This document shows, one piece after another, positions 1 to 8,388 of a stretch of 64,000 bases of DNA (positions are counted from its first letter, which is position 1; each line of letters starts with the position of its first letter). The notes beneath the pieces are model-generated. The model was not told where the DNA came from. It made no database searches and worked only from the letters and a program-made list of their open reading frames with translations. The stretch is from Paenibacillus mesophilus (lineage in GTDB: Bacteria; Bacillota; Bacilli; Paenibacillales; NBRC-103111), in contig NZ_VCRA01000012.1 in the NCBI RefSeq assembly GCF_005938385.1, positions 124,001-188,000 of the forward strand, given 5' to 3'. The translations under genes were made by a program, and so were the position numbers.

Positions 1-1143
1 GGCAAAGTATTGGAGCAATTCGGGGCGCTTGATTTGCTGAAAGCCAAGTTTCCTCATATTACGTTTGAAGTGATCAACAACCAAGCCGGACAGGGCTATC
101 CGGATTTGATCGCCGCCGGCAAGACGCCCGACATCATTTACGAGGCCAACAGCCTCATGAAGGATACGATCATTGCCTACGGCCTTAACTATGATCTCGA
201 TGAACTGGCGAAGAAGCATAAATTCGATTTGAACCGTTTTGAGCCGAACGTACTGTCCCAGGCCAAATATTCCAACAGCGAGGGGAAACTGTACGGACTC
301 CCGTATTCGGTGAACCGGTATGCGCTGGTGTATAACAAAGACATTTTCGATAAGTACGGCGTGCCTTATCCGAAGGATGGCATGACATGGGATGAAGTTT
401 ATAGTTTGGCGCAAAAAGTAAACCGGGTGGAAGGATCGGAATTGTATCAAGGCTTCTCGATGAATACGCCGGCCAACTACATGCTGAACAACCAGCTGTC
501 CCTGGACCCGCTGGATCCCAAGGAAGATAAAGCGGCCGTCAATACCGACGGCTTCAAGAAGCTTTACGAAAATTTAAAGCGATTCTACGAGCTTCCGAAC
601 GCAAACGTCGCCAACAACAGCTTCGTCGGCGGAAAGCTCGCCATGATGGTAGGAGCGGTGAGCACGGGGCAATTGACTCAATTCGCGCAGGCGACGCAGT
701 TGAATTGGGATATGGTTTCGGTTCCGGTGTTTGCGGACAAACGGGATACAGGGTTTAAGCCGGCCGGCTTGTCGCTGTTCATTTCCCAAACGTCGAAGCA
801 TAAGGACGAGGCGTTTCGGGTTGTCGGCTATTTGACTTCCGAGGAGTTCCAGACCATCCTGGCAAGAAACGGGGGCGGGACCACGCTGGCCAGCGACAAA
901 GTCAGATCTCAGGCCGGACAGGACGTCCCGGTTTTAAAAGGCAAGAATGCAAAAGCGCTGTATTACTATCCTTTCGCGCCTACCTCTCCGCCTCGGGCAA
1001 ACCATCTAACCAATGTAAGCGTTAACTTTACGAATTCTTTTGCCAAAATGATAGAGAGCAATACCGATGTCAATACGGCACTCCGAATGCTGGAGGAAGA
1101 GGTCAACAAATCGATCGCCGAAACTAAGGCGAAAACAAAGTAG
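1..1143 (+). CDS. Extracellular solute-binding protein, family 1 (5' end outside window)
   Basis: This is the C-terminal ~380 residues of an ABC-type sugar-binding lipoprotein. The reading frame is open to the first base, so signal peptide and lipobox lie upstream of the window. The visible part carries the signature shared by all SBPs here: a D-[IL]-x-[YF] segment, then YNKDIFDKYGVPYPKDGMTW near the middle, and a C-terminal helix with DVNTALRMLEEEVNKSI. It would bind an oligosaccharide at the outer face of the membrane. It is followed 19 nt later by a DUF4127 gene, probably in one transcript. No permease gene is adjacent on the visible side. Ligand unknown. Confidence 0.93.
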   Translation, partial: GKVLEQFGALDLLKAKFPHITFEVINNQAGQGYPDLIAAGKTPDIIYEANSLMKDTIIAYGLNYDLDELAKKHKFDLNRFEPNVLSQAKYSNSEGKLYGLPYSVNRYALVYNKDIFDKYGVPYPKDGMTWDEVYSLAQKVNRVEGSELYQGFSMNTPANYMLNNQLSLDPLDPKEDKAAVNTDGFKKLYENLKRFYELPNANVANNSFVGGKLAMMVGAVSTGQLTQFAQATQLNWDMVSVPVFADKRDTGFKPAGLSLFISQTSKHKDEAFRVVGYLTSEEFQTILARNGGGTTLASDKVRSQAGQDVPVLKGKNAKALYYYPFAPTSPPRANHLTNVSVNFTNSFAKMIESNTDVNTALRMLEEEVNKSIAETKAKTK

Positions 1144-1162
1144 CCGTATGGAGGATGTCCCG

Positions 1163-2734
1163 ATGAAGCCCATAGACGCGATTTCTCTCGTTCCGCTTGA
1201 CTACCGGCCGTTCACGTATTACACGCCGACGCAGATCGCACGGATTGGAGGCTGTCGGATTCGAACTCCGGATCCGAGGCTGCTGGGGGCCTATTTCACT
1301 CCCGGCGACCGCGCGGCGGTCGCGGATTGGTGGGAGAAGGATGCGGCCGCAACGGAGGCGTCGGTCGTCGCGGTGCCCATGCTGGCCTTCGGCGGCTTGA
1401 TCAACTCGCGATACAGCGGCGGCATTACGTTGGAGCAGGCGCACGAGAGCCTTGAAGTGATCAAACGAGTGAAAGACCGATATCCGCTGCACAAGATTTA
1501 TGCGTTCGACTCGATTATGCGGCTCACGATCTCGCCGACAAGAGACTACCCGGGAAATTGGAGCGGTAAACTCCGCGAATGGTCGATATTGAAGGATAAG
1601 GTGGAGCGGATGGGGATGGATCATCTGCGGCCCGAATACGAGGCCGTCGGAGCCGTACTTCCCCAAGAGTTGATCGATGATTATTTGTATACCCGCGAGC
1701 GAAACTTAGCCGTTAATAAAAGGATGATCGACTGGGTTCGGGAAGGATATATCGATTTTCTCATCATCGGTCAGGACGATGCGGAGCCGTACGGACTACA
1801 CAGAAGCGAGCGCAATAGGCTGATTGAATATATTAACGCTCATGGCCTAAGCGGCAAGATCAAAGTATTTCCCGGAGCCGACGTAATCGCTTCGCTGCTG
1901 ATCGCAAAGCTGGCCGCCGATTCTCTCGGAGTGTCCCCCAAGGTGTATGTGGAATATTCGCGCACGCACGGGGACCGGTGGATTGCCCCTTATCAGGACA
2001 TTCCCTACAGCGAAGTCATTGGAAATTATGTATCCGTCCTGGGCGGAGAAACGGTTGCCGGCGCGGAGCAGGCCGATCTGTTGCTTATGGCGAATACGGC
2101 GGGAAGCGAGACGATCGACTCGTTCGCAGACCGGGTTCAGGCGTTCATCGACGAAGGCCGCGCGGTTACGGTCGGGGATGACGCGCATGCCGGAACCGCC
2201 GATCCGGTATTGATCGAAGCGCTGCAGAAGCGGATCCGTTTTTCCGACTTGACGGGATACTCGGGCTGGAACATCGGGGTGTCGATCGCGCAGGCGTTTG
2301 CCAGATGGGCGCTGCTGCATACCGCCCGAGAAATGATGCGGGATCGTTTGCTGCAATCGGCGAAGTCGCACCTCGAGCTGCTGCTCGAAGCTTTGGCGCA
2401 CGAGGAAGGATACCGCAACCATGTCCGCAGCGGGGCCGTCGCTTATGCAAGATCGCTGGGCGACGATCCGCAGCGGCTGCAGACCCGCTACGAGGAGATC
2501 AACGCTTACGTCATAGCCCATACGGAAGCCTTCGGGAACAAGTGGTACCAAACGCATTTTGCGGGGAAGGAGATCGTCCTAGGAAACGAGGGGACAAAGA
2601 CCGTCCACGGGATGGTCGACCGTTTGAACGGCTGGCAGCTGCTTTTACCGTGGAATCGTACGGCGGAAATGGAAGTGTTTCCGGATCTTACGATCGTCGT
2701 AAGCTCGGAAAGCGAAGAGACGACGAGTCTGTGA
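1163..2734 (+). CDS. DUF4127 family protein
   Basis: This 523-residue protein has no signal peptide and resembles the DUF4127 family, whose function is not established to my knowledge. Recognisable features are an N-terminal LVPLDYRP motif, the segment AVPMLAFGGLINSR, an IIGQDDAEPYGLHR motif and a second half with HGDRWIAPYQD and LLMANTAG. ATG 1163 is chosen over upstream in-frame ATG 1148 because GGAGG at 1150-1154 is 8 nt before it. It starts 19 nt after the SBP stop, so the two are probably cotranscribed. A bidirectional terminator follows at 2764. Acidic clusters and conserved His/Asp suggest a soluble enzyme, but no reaction can be named. Confidence 0.8.
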   Translation: MKPIDAISLVPLDYRPFTYYTPTQIARIGGCRIRTPDPRLLGAYFTPGDRAAVADWWEKDAAATEASVVAVPMLAFGGLINSRYSGGITLEQAHESLEVIKRVKDRYPLHKIYAFDSIMRLTISPTRDYPGNWSGKLREWSILKDKVERMGMDHLRPEYEAVGAVLPQELIDDYLYTRERNLAVNKRMIDWVREGYIDFLIIGQDDAEPYGLHRSERNRLIEYINAHGLSGKIKVFPGADVIASLLIAKLAADSLGVSPKVYVEYSRTHGDRWIAPYQDIPYSEVIGNYVSVLGGETVAGAEQADLLLMANTAGSETIDSFADRVQAFIDEGRAVTVGDDAHAGTADPVLIEALQKRIRFSDLTGYSGWNIGVSIAQAFARWALLHTAREMMRDRLLQSAKSHLELLLEALAHEEGYRNHVRSGAVAYARSLGDDPQRLQTRYEEINAYVIAHTEAFGNKWYQTHFAGKEIVLGNEGTKTVHGMVDRLNGWQLLLPWNRTAEMEVFPDLTIVVSSESEETTSL

Positions 2735-2763
2735 ATGATGAATGATGAAATAAATATAGCAGA

Positions 2764-2804
2764 AGAAAAGACGGTCTGGCGTTGCGTTGCAGGCCGTCTT
2801 TTCT
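2764..2804. terminator. Bidirectional rho-independent terminator
   Basis: A 14-bp stem (2764-2777 with 2791-2804, one G-T pair) with an A-rich left flank and T-rich right flank. It lies between two convergent genes and can serve both strands. Confidence 0.85.
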
Positions 2805-2810
2805 CCGTTC

Positions 2811-3863
2811 CTAGGGAGTGATGAAATTAACGCTTGTACCGATCCGGAATTTGCCCCGGACTCGAATATGCTCGTAGGGCATATGCAGGTTGGCGATTCG
2901 CCACAGCATACGGTCGGCGGCACGATGTCCGGTTTCCCTGACCAGAATCCCGGGACTGGCGATGCTGTGAAATCGACTATCCTCGGTTTGGTCCAAACAG
3001 ACGAGCGAGCACTCGTCCGGGATCCGGATTCCGAGCTTCTCGCAGCAGTCGAGCACCCGGTTCAGATCGTCGTGAATCGAGCAAAGCAGGGCGGTCGGCC
3101 GAAACGCGGTCCACTTCTCCCTAAACGCTTCAAAGAACGCCTCCTTCCCTGCGTACCGCTTGGTCAGATGCGCTTCTTCGCTTACGTCAAGCCTATACTG
3201 CGAAGCGATTTCTTGAAAAGCCGTCCACCTTAACCGATAACCGCGATGCGTAGCGTTGTCGCCCAAATACAGGATGCGGCGGTGGCCCCGGGCCAGGAGA
3301 TGAAGCAACGACTGCTGGACGGCGTCGTATACGTCCCAAATGATACTGTCGGCTTCCGCCCCGATCGGAGGGAAGTTGATAAACATTTTCGGAACCGGCA
3401 GCCGGAGAATACAGCGCTCCCAAACATCGGGTAAACCGAAGGAGATAAACAGCCCGTCGGCATAAGAGAGCTCCATCTGCTCCAGCATCCGGCTGACGGA
3501 CGTCTCGGACCGTTCCGGCCGAATGGGGATCTCGGTCAATTGCAGCACATTGCCCATTTGCTCCAGCCGATCGCGCAAGCTTTCCTCCATAATCCGGTTC
3601 ATGGAGGTGTTGCGCACAGCATTCGCGCGGGTCACGAACAGAAATCGGCGCGGCTTCACCCTCAACCGGTCCACGCCCTCCCAAACCCGGTTCAATTGCT
3701 GATCGCGAGTCCGGTAGCCGAGCTTCTCGGCGGCTTCGATAACCGTAAGCCGGGTATCCTCCGACATGCCCGGCAGCCCGCGAAGCGCTTTCGATACGGT
3801 GTAAGCGCTCAGATTCAAGTGCTCCGCCAAAACTTGGAGTGTGACCGTTTTTTTCTTCGCCAC
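2811..3863 (-). CDS. LacI-family transcriptional regulator
   Basis: A 350-residue repressor-type regulator. Residues ~6-55 form the LacI helix-turn-helix (VTLQVLAEHLNLSAYTVSKAL) and hinge. The rest is a periplasmic-binding-like effector domain with the typical second-half motif TALLCSIHDDLNRVLDCCEKLGIRIP (cut here by family convention into sensor strands). GTG 3863 is chosen because GGAGGAGGGGG sits just upstream. It is divergent from the FAD oxidoreductase/SBP/esterase/beta-helix operon starting at 3979, so control of that operon is the obvious inference. Effector presumably a sugar released by those enzymes. Confidence 0.9.
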   Translation of the reverse strand: MAKKKTVTLQVLAEHLNLSAYTVSKALRGLPGMSEDTRLTVIEAAEKLGYRTRDQQLNRVWEGVDRLRVKPRRFLFVTRANAVRNTSMNRIMEESLRDRLEQMGNVLQLTEIPIRPERSETSVSRMLEQMELSYADGLFISFGLPDVWERCILRLPVPKMFINFPPIGAEADSIIWDVYDAVQQSLLHLLARGHRRILYLGDNATHRGYRLRWTAFQEIASQYRLDVSEEAHLTKRYAGKEAFFEAFREKWTAFRPTALLCSIHDDLNRVLDCCEKLGIRIPDECSLVCLDQTEDSRFHSIASPGILVRETGHRAADRMLWRIANLHMPYEHIRVRGKFRIGTSVNFITP

Positions 3864-3978
3864 GCTTCCCCCTCCTCCATTCGGCCAAACATTTTCGCAA
3901 CTAAAACGAAACTTCGAATGAATACGGTTACATTATACAATAATCGTGAGAAAGCCGATAGCGAGAGGAGAAGCGATA

Positions 3979-5955
3979 TTGGGATATAAAAAAACGCGGA
4001 AATACGACGTGGTCGTTTACGGGGCTACTCCAGGCGGGATCGGTGCGGCGATCGCCGCCGCACGCCGAGGCTCCAAGGTGGCGCTGCTGGAGCCAACCCG
4101 GCAGATCGGAGGGATGATGACGAGCGGCTTGGGCCGTACCGACATCCCGTCCTTGGAAGCATCGGGGTCTATATTCAGGGAGTTTGCCGGACGCATCCTT
4201 CGGTATTATTGCGGCAAGTACGGCGAAGACTCGAAGCCGGTAAAGGATTGCAATAACGGTCTTTACTTTGAGCCATCCGTCGCGGCCCGAATTTTTCGGG
4301 AAATGCTGGCCGCGGAGCAAGACGTATCCCTGCATATGGAGCAGCGGCTCGTTTCGGCCGCCGCGCCGGACGGCCGGCTCAGGTCCATTGTGACGGCCTT
4401 GCCGGAGGGCGGGCTTCAGGAATGGACCGCGAACGCCTTCGTCGACGCCGGTTATGAGGGGGATTTGGCGGCTGCCGCCGGAGCTCCGTATTGGCTGGGG
4501 CGCGAGTCGCGCGACGATTGGAACGAGGAGTTCGCGGGGACGTTGTATATGGATTATCATCCGGACAAGGAAGTGCTGAAGGGCAGCACCGGTGAGGGGG
4601 ACGAACGCATACAAGCGTACAATTTCCGATTATGCCTGACGCAAAATCCGCTGAATCGGGTTCCGTTCCGACATCCGCCGGATTACCGGAGGGACGAATA
4701 CGAGAGCTTGGTCGATGATGTGCGCAGCGGCCGGATCGGCTCCATTCGAGATGTGCTCAGCATTACCGTGGTTCCGAACGATAAATTTGACGCCAACAAC
4801 CATCATTATTGTTTATGCTCCAGCGACTTGCCCGGCGAGAACGGAGGATATCCGGAAGGGGCTCCGGAAGAAAGAGCGCTTATTGCGCAGCGTCACCGCA
4901 ACTACATGGAAGGCCTGCTTTGGTTTTTGCAGACCGACGAGCGGCTGCCGGAATCCTTCAGGCAGGAAACGGCCTCATGGGGCTATGCGGCGGATGAATT
5001 CGCGGACAACGGCTATTTTCCTTACCAGCTGTACGTCAGGGAGGCTCGCCGAATTCAAGGAGAGTACGTCTTCTCGGAAAATGACGCCCGGTTGTCTCCA
5101 GGGCTTGGACGGGCACCGATTCACGCCGACAGCATAGCCGTAGGCGCCTATCAAATCGATTCGCACGCCGTCCGCAAGCGGGAGCAGGAAGGACAGAACC
5201 GAACACTGGAGGGCTTTCTCGGCCTTCGCTGGTTGACCTCTGCCTACCAAATTCCTTTCGGGGTTATGGTTCCTCTTCGAATCGACGGCTTGATCGTCCC
5301 CGTGGCCGTTTCGGCTACCCATATCGGCTTCGGCACGATCCGAATGGAGCCGTGCTGGATGCAGCTCGGCTATGCGGCAGGCGTCGCGGCGGAGCTGGTC
5401 GCGCAAACGCCGGGCTCCGAATTCCGGACGCTGTGCATCGATCGTCTGCAGGAAGAGCTGCTGGCCGACGACCAGCGGATTTCGATGCTGAACGATGTGG
5501 AATGGAGCCACCCGTCACGCGCCGCCGCCGAATATTTTGCCGCCAAGGGAGTGCTGAAGGGCTACGAAGCCCGTCTGGAGGAGCCGGTAACGGTGCGGGA
5601 TGCCTCCCTATGGCTGGCCCGCGCCCGTTCCTTGACCGGCGGTCGCAGGCTGCCGGCGCTCCCGGCGTCCGATCGAATTTTGCCTGCCGGGGAGGACATG
5701 GGCCCGCGGCATCCGCGTAAGGAGCCGCAGGCGGATCCGGAGGCCTATTGGAAGGAGCATCCTTACCTTCCCGCCCAAATGGCGACCCGCTGGCGCAAGG
5801 CGGCATGCCGGACGCCCGGGCAAACATGGCGGGGGACGGATGCGGCCGAAGGAAACGACGGTTTCGTAACGCGAGGCGATTGGTTGTCGGCGCTATATGA
5901 GGCATTAAAGGAAACGAGGCGAAACAGGCAATCGGTCGCGCAAATCAGGAATTAG
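3979..5955 (+). CDS. FAD-dependent oxidoreductase (FAD_oxidored type) with SLH-like tail
   Basis: About 658 residues. The N-terminus carries a Rossmann dinucleotide-binding motif, VVVYGATPGGIGAAIAAARR, followed by LLEPTRQIGGMMTSGLGRTD, typical of the FAD_oxidored family found in glycan-degradation loci. No signal peptide, so probably cytoplasmic. TTG 3979 is preferred to GTG 3946 because GAGAGGAG lies 8 nt upstream. Residues ~507-555 and ~627-650 resemble SLH repeats (AAKGVLKGY, then VTRGDWLSALYEAL), unexpected without an export signal. It starts an operon: the next gene, an SBP, begins 12 nt after its stop. Substrate unknown; polyol or sugar oxidation is a guess. Confidence 0.85.
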   Translation: MGYKKTRKYDVVVYGATPGGIGAAIAAARRGSKVALLEPTRQIGGMMTSGLGRTDIPSLEASGSIFREFAGRILRYYCGKYGEDSKPVKDCNNGLYFEPSVAARIFREMLAAEQDVSLHMEQRLVSAAAPDGRLRSIVTALPEGGLQEWTANAFVDAGYEGDLAAAAGAPYWLGRESRDDWNEEFAGTLYMDYHPDKEVLKGSTGEGDERIQAYNFRLCLTQNPLNRVPFRHPPDYRRDEYESLVDDVRSGRIGSIRDVLSITVVPNDKFDANNHHYCLCSSDLPGENGGYPEGAPEERALIAQRHRNYMEGLLWFLQTDERLPESFRQETASWGYAADEFADNGYFPYQLYVREARRIQGEYVFSENDARLSPGLGRAPIHADSIAVGAYQIDSHAVRKREQEGQNRTLEGFLGLRWLTSAYQIPFGVMVPLRIDGLIVPVAVSATHIGFGTIRMEPCWMQLGYAAGVAAELVAQTPGSEFRTLCIDRLQEELLADDQRISMLNDVEWSHPSRAAAEYFAAKGVLKGYEARLEEPVTVRDASLWLARARSLTGGRRLPALPASDRILPAGEDMGPRHPRKEPQADPEAYWKEHPYLPAQMATRWRKAACRTPGQTWRGTDAAEGNDGFVTRGDWLSALYEALKETRRNRQSVAQIRN

Positions 5956-5967
5956 GAGGAGTGCTTC

Positions 5968-7320
5968 ATGTGGAAGCCAACATTCAGAGCGATAGTCTTA
6001 TCCTCCCTGCTCGTACTGGGTTCCGCTTGCTCCAGCGGCAATCCCGGGAGCGGCAGCGGTGCGGATGGCAGTCCGAATCGGAATCCGGGGACCAAAGAAC
6101 CGACGAAGACCCAGGAAGCTTCAATAGCGCCGGAGCGTGCAACCATCACGTTTTTCCAGACGCTTAACAACAGGGATCAGGCATGGTTTGACGAAACCTA
6201 CGGCAATCTGCTCAAGAAAAGGTTTCCGCACCTTACGCTCGAATATATTCCGCTCGCCGAAGGCTCCAAGCTCCCCGATTTGCTGGCGGCCGGCAAAACG
6301 ATCGATATGATGATCGTTCCGCTGTCCCATACGTACAGCATGTTTATGCAATACGAGCTGCAATCGGACATTTCCGATTTGATCAAGAAAAATCAATACG
6401 ACCTGTCGCGAATCGAGCCGACCTCCATCGAAGTGCAGCGTCAGCTGTCCGGCAGCAGCGCCATTTACGGCCTTCCGGTTTCCATGACATTCGCTCCGTT
6501 ATTTTATAACAAAGCTATTTTCGATAAATTCGGCGTACCGTATTTGCGTGACGGGATGATATGGGACGAAGTTTACGAAGCGGCCCGCAAGCTCACGCGC
6601 AACGAAGGGGGAACGCAATACCGGGGAATGGTGCTGAATACGCAGCTCAACGTCCTGAAGAACCAGCTGTCGCTGTCCTTCATCGATCCCAAGACGAACA
6701 AGGCTTTTACGGATGAGAGGTGGAAAGGTTGGACGGAATTTATGTCCGGCTTCTACAAAATTCCCGGCAACGAAGTGGACAGCACGACGAAAGCGGCGGC
6801 CGCCCAAATCAAAATGTGGGAAAAAGACCAAACGGTAGCGATTTACAATGCTCCGGGCAATCCGAACCTGGTCAACTGGAATTTCGACTGGGATATGGCC
6901 GCCATGCCTTCATTCAAGGAGGCTCCGAATGTCGGGCCGCAGGCCACGCCGTTATATTTTTACATTCCCACAATCAGCAAGCATCGGGATCAGGCTTTTG
7001 AAATCATCGAATATATGACGTCCGACGAAGTGCAAACGCTGCGCTCGAAGCAGGGGACCGGAACCGTTTTGGTCAATCCGGAGGTTCACAAGGTCTTGGC
7101 CCGGGACGTTCCCGGGCTGGCGGGTAAAAATATCGGCGCTTTGCTGCCGAAAAAATATGCGCCGCCTATGAATGTAAGCAACTACAACCTGTTCGGCGAG
7201 AGAAGATTTATTGCCGCCTTCGAAAGCATCGTTACCGGCCAAAAGGATGTGAATACCGCTCTTCGAGAGGCGGCCGAATTGACGGAAAAGGATATAGAAG
7301 CACAAAAGAAGCAGCAGTGA
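5968..7320 (+). CDS. Extracellular solute-binding lipoprotein, family 1
   Basis: 450 residues. Signal peptide with lipobox LGSAC (Cys21) and a Gly/Ser-rich linker to the binding domain. It carries the subfamily signature YNKAIFDKFGVPYLRDGMIW near residue 178 and the C-terminal helix DVNTALREAAEL. SD AGGAGG precedes ATG 5968. Embedded between an FAD oxidoreductase and an esterase-like hydrolase; no permease is present in the operon, so it must use permeases encoded elsewhere or act as a surface binder. Ligand unknown, likely an oligosaccharide. Confidence 0.93.
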   Translation: MWKPTFRAIVLSSLLVLGSACSSGNPGSGSGADGSPNRNPGTKEPTKTQEASIAPERATITFFQTLNNRDQAWFDETYGNLLKKRFPHLTLEYIPLAEGSKLPDLLAAGKTIDMMIVPLSHTYSMFMQYELQSDISDLIKKNQYDLSRIEPTSIEVQRQLSGSSAIYGLPVSMTFAPLFYNKAIFDKFGVPYLRDGMIWDEVYEAARKLTRNEGGTQYRGMVLNTQLNVLKNQLSLSFIDPKTNKAFTDERWKGWTEFMSGFYKIPGNEVDSTTKAAAAQIKMWEKDQTVAIYNAPGNPNLVNWNFDWDMAAMPSFKEAPNVGPQATPLYFYIPTISKHRDQAFEIIEYMTSDEVQTLRSKQGTGTVLVNPEVHKVLARDVPGLAGKNIGALLPKKYAPPMNVSNYNLFGERRFIAAFESIVTGQKDVNTALREAAELTEKDIEAQKKQQ

Positions 7321-7347
7321 AATCGACCAGGAAAGGGTGGATAAGCA

Positions 7348-8388
7348 ATGGCATACAACGTATTTAGTCTGCACCGGGAAGGAATCCCGAAGCTGCTCGC
7401 AGGTATCGAGACAAAAGAGCAGTACGAGGAGAAGATGAAAACCATCCGCGAGGTATGGCTGGATTACATCGGGGGGATCCCGGAGCGGGTGCCCGTACGC
7501 TATGAGGTGCTTTCCAAGGAGAGACAGCCCGATCACGAACGATGGCATTTAGTCTACGATTCCGTATACGAGGATAAAATTACCGCCCATTTGCTGGTTC
7601 CGTTCGATGAGAGCGGAGAGCCGATTCGAAAGCCGCGTCCGGCGATCCTTGCGCTTCATCCGACGAACGTGAAGGGAAAGAGCGACATTACGCTTCCGAG
7701 CGGCAAGGTAAACCGAATGTACGCGTTGGAGCTTGTACAGCGCGGGTATGTGGTTTTGGCTCCGGACGCCATGACCTCGGGCGAAAGAATATTCGAAGGG
7801 CGCGGCCATTTCGAAAGCGCCCCCTTCTATGAAAAGTTCCCGCAATGGACGACGGTCGCGAAAAATATCGTCGACCATATGCAAGGGGTGGATCTGCTGT
7901 GCAGCGTGGATTTCGTCGCAGCCGACCGGATCGGGACGATCGGCCATTCGTTCGGGGGATATAATACGTATTTTCTTGCCGGAATGGATCCCCGAATCAA
8001 AGCCGTCGTTTCGAGCTGCGGATTCAGTCCTTTCGCGCGGGACGACAGGCCGACGCACTGGGGACGAAGGGACCGCTATACGCATTTGCCTAGAGTGACG
8101 GACGATTTGGGCCGCGGCGTCGTTCCCTTTGATTTCAACGAAATCGCCGCGCTTGCCGCGCCGGTGCCCTTTATGAATTTCAGCGGTCAGAGCGATACGA
8201 TTTTTCCGCATTGGGAATCCATCGGCGAGTCGATGAAGGATTTATACAGGGTGTACAAATGGCTGGGAGTCGGCGATCGTTTCATCTCGATTCTAGGGGC
8301 GAAAGAACACGATTTCCCTCCTGAAATCAGGAAAATGGCCTACGAGTTTTTCGATCAATGGCTAGGAGGCCCGAGCCATGCCGAATGA
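7348..8388 (+). CDS. Alpha/beta hydrolase (acetyl-xylan-esterase / dienelactone-hydrolase-like)
   Basis: 346 residues with a complete alpha/beta hydrolase triad: Ser201 in GHSFGGY, Asp283 in FSGQSDTIFP and His321 in AKEHDFPPE. The oxyanion-side strand contains ILALHPTN. No signal peptide, so it likely removes ester groups from imported oligosaccharides in the cytoplasm. It lies 27 nt after the SBP and overlaps the start of the next gene by 11 nt, showing translational coupling. The precise ester (acetyl or other acyl group) cannot be read from sequence. Confidence 0.88.
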   Translation: MAYNVFSLHREGIPKLLAGIETKEQYEEKMKTIREVWLDYIGGIPERVPVRYEVLSKERQPDHERWHLVYDSVYEDKITAHLLVPFDESGEPIRKPRPAILALHPTNVKGKSDITLPSGKVNRMYALELVQRGYVVLAPDAMTSGERIFEGRGHFESAPFYEKFPQWTTVAKNIVDHMQGVDLLCSVDFVAADRIGTIGHSFGGYNTYFLAGMDPRIKAVVSSCGFSPFARDDRPTHWGRRDRYTHLPRVTDDLGRGVVPFDFNEIAALAAPVPFMNFSGQSDTIFPHWESIGESMKDLYRVYKWLGVGDRFISILGAKEHDFPPEIRKMAYEFFDQWLGGPSHAE

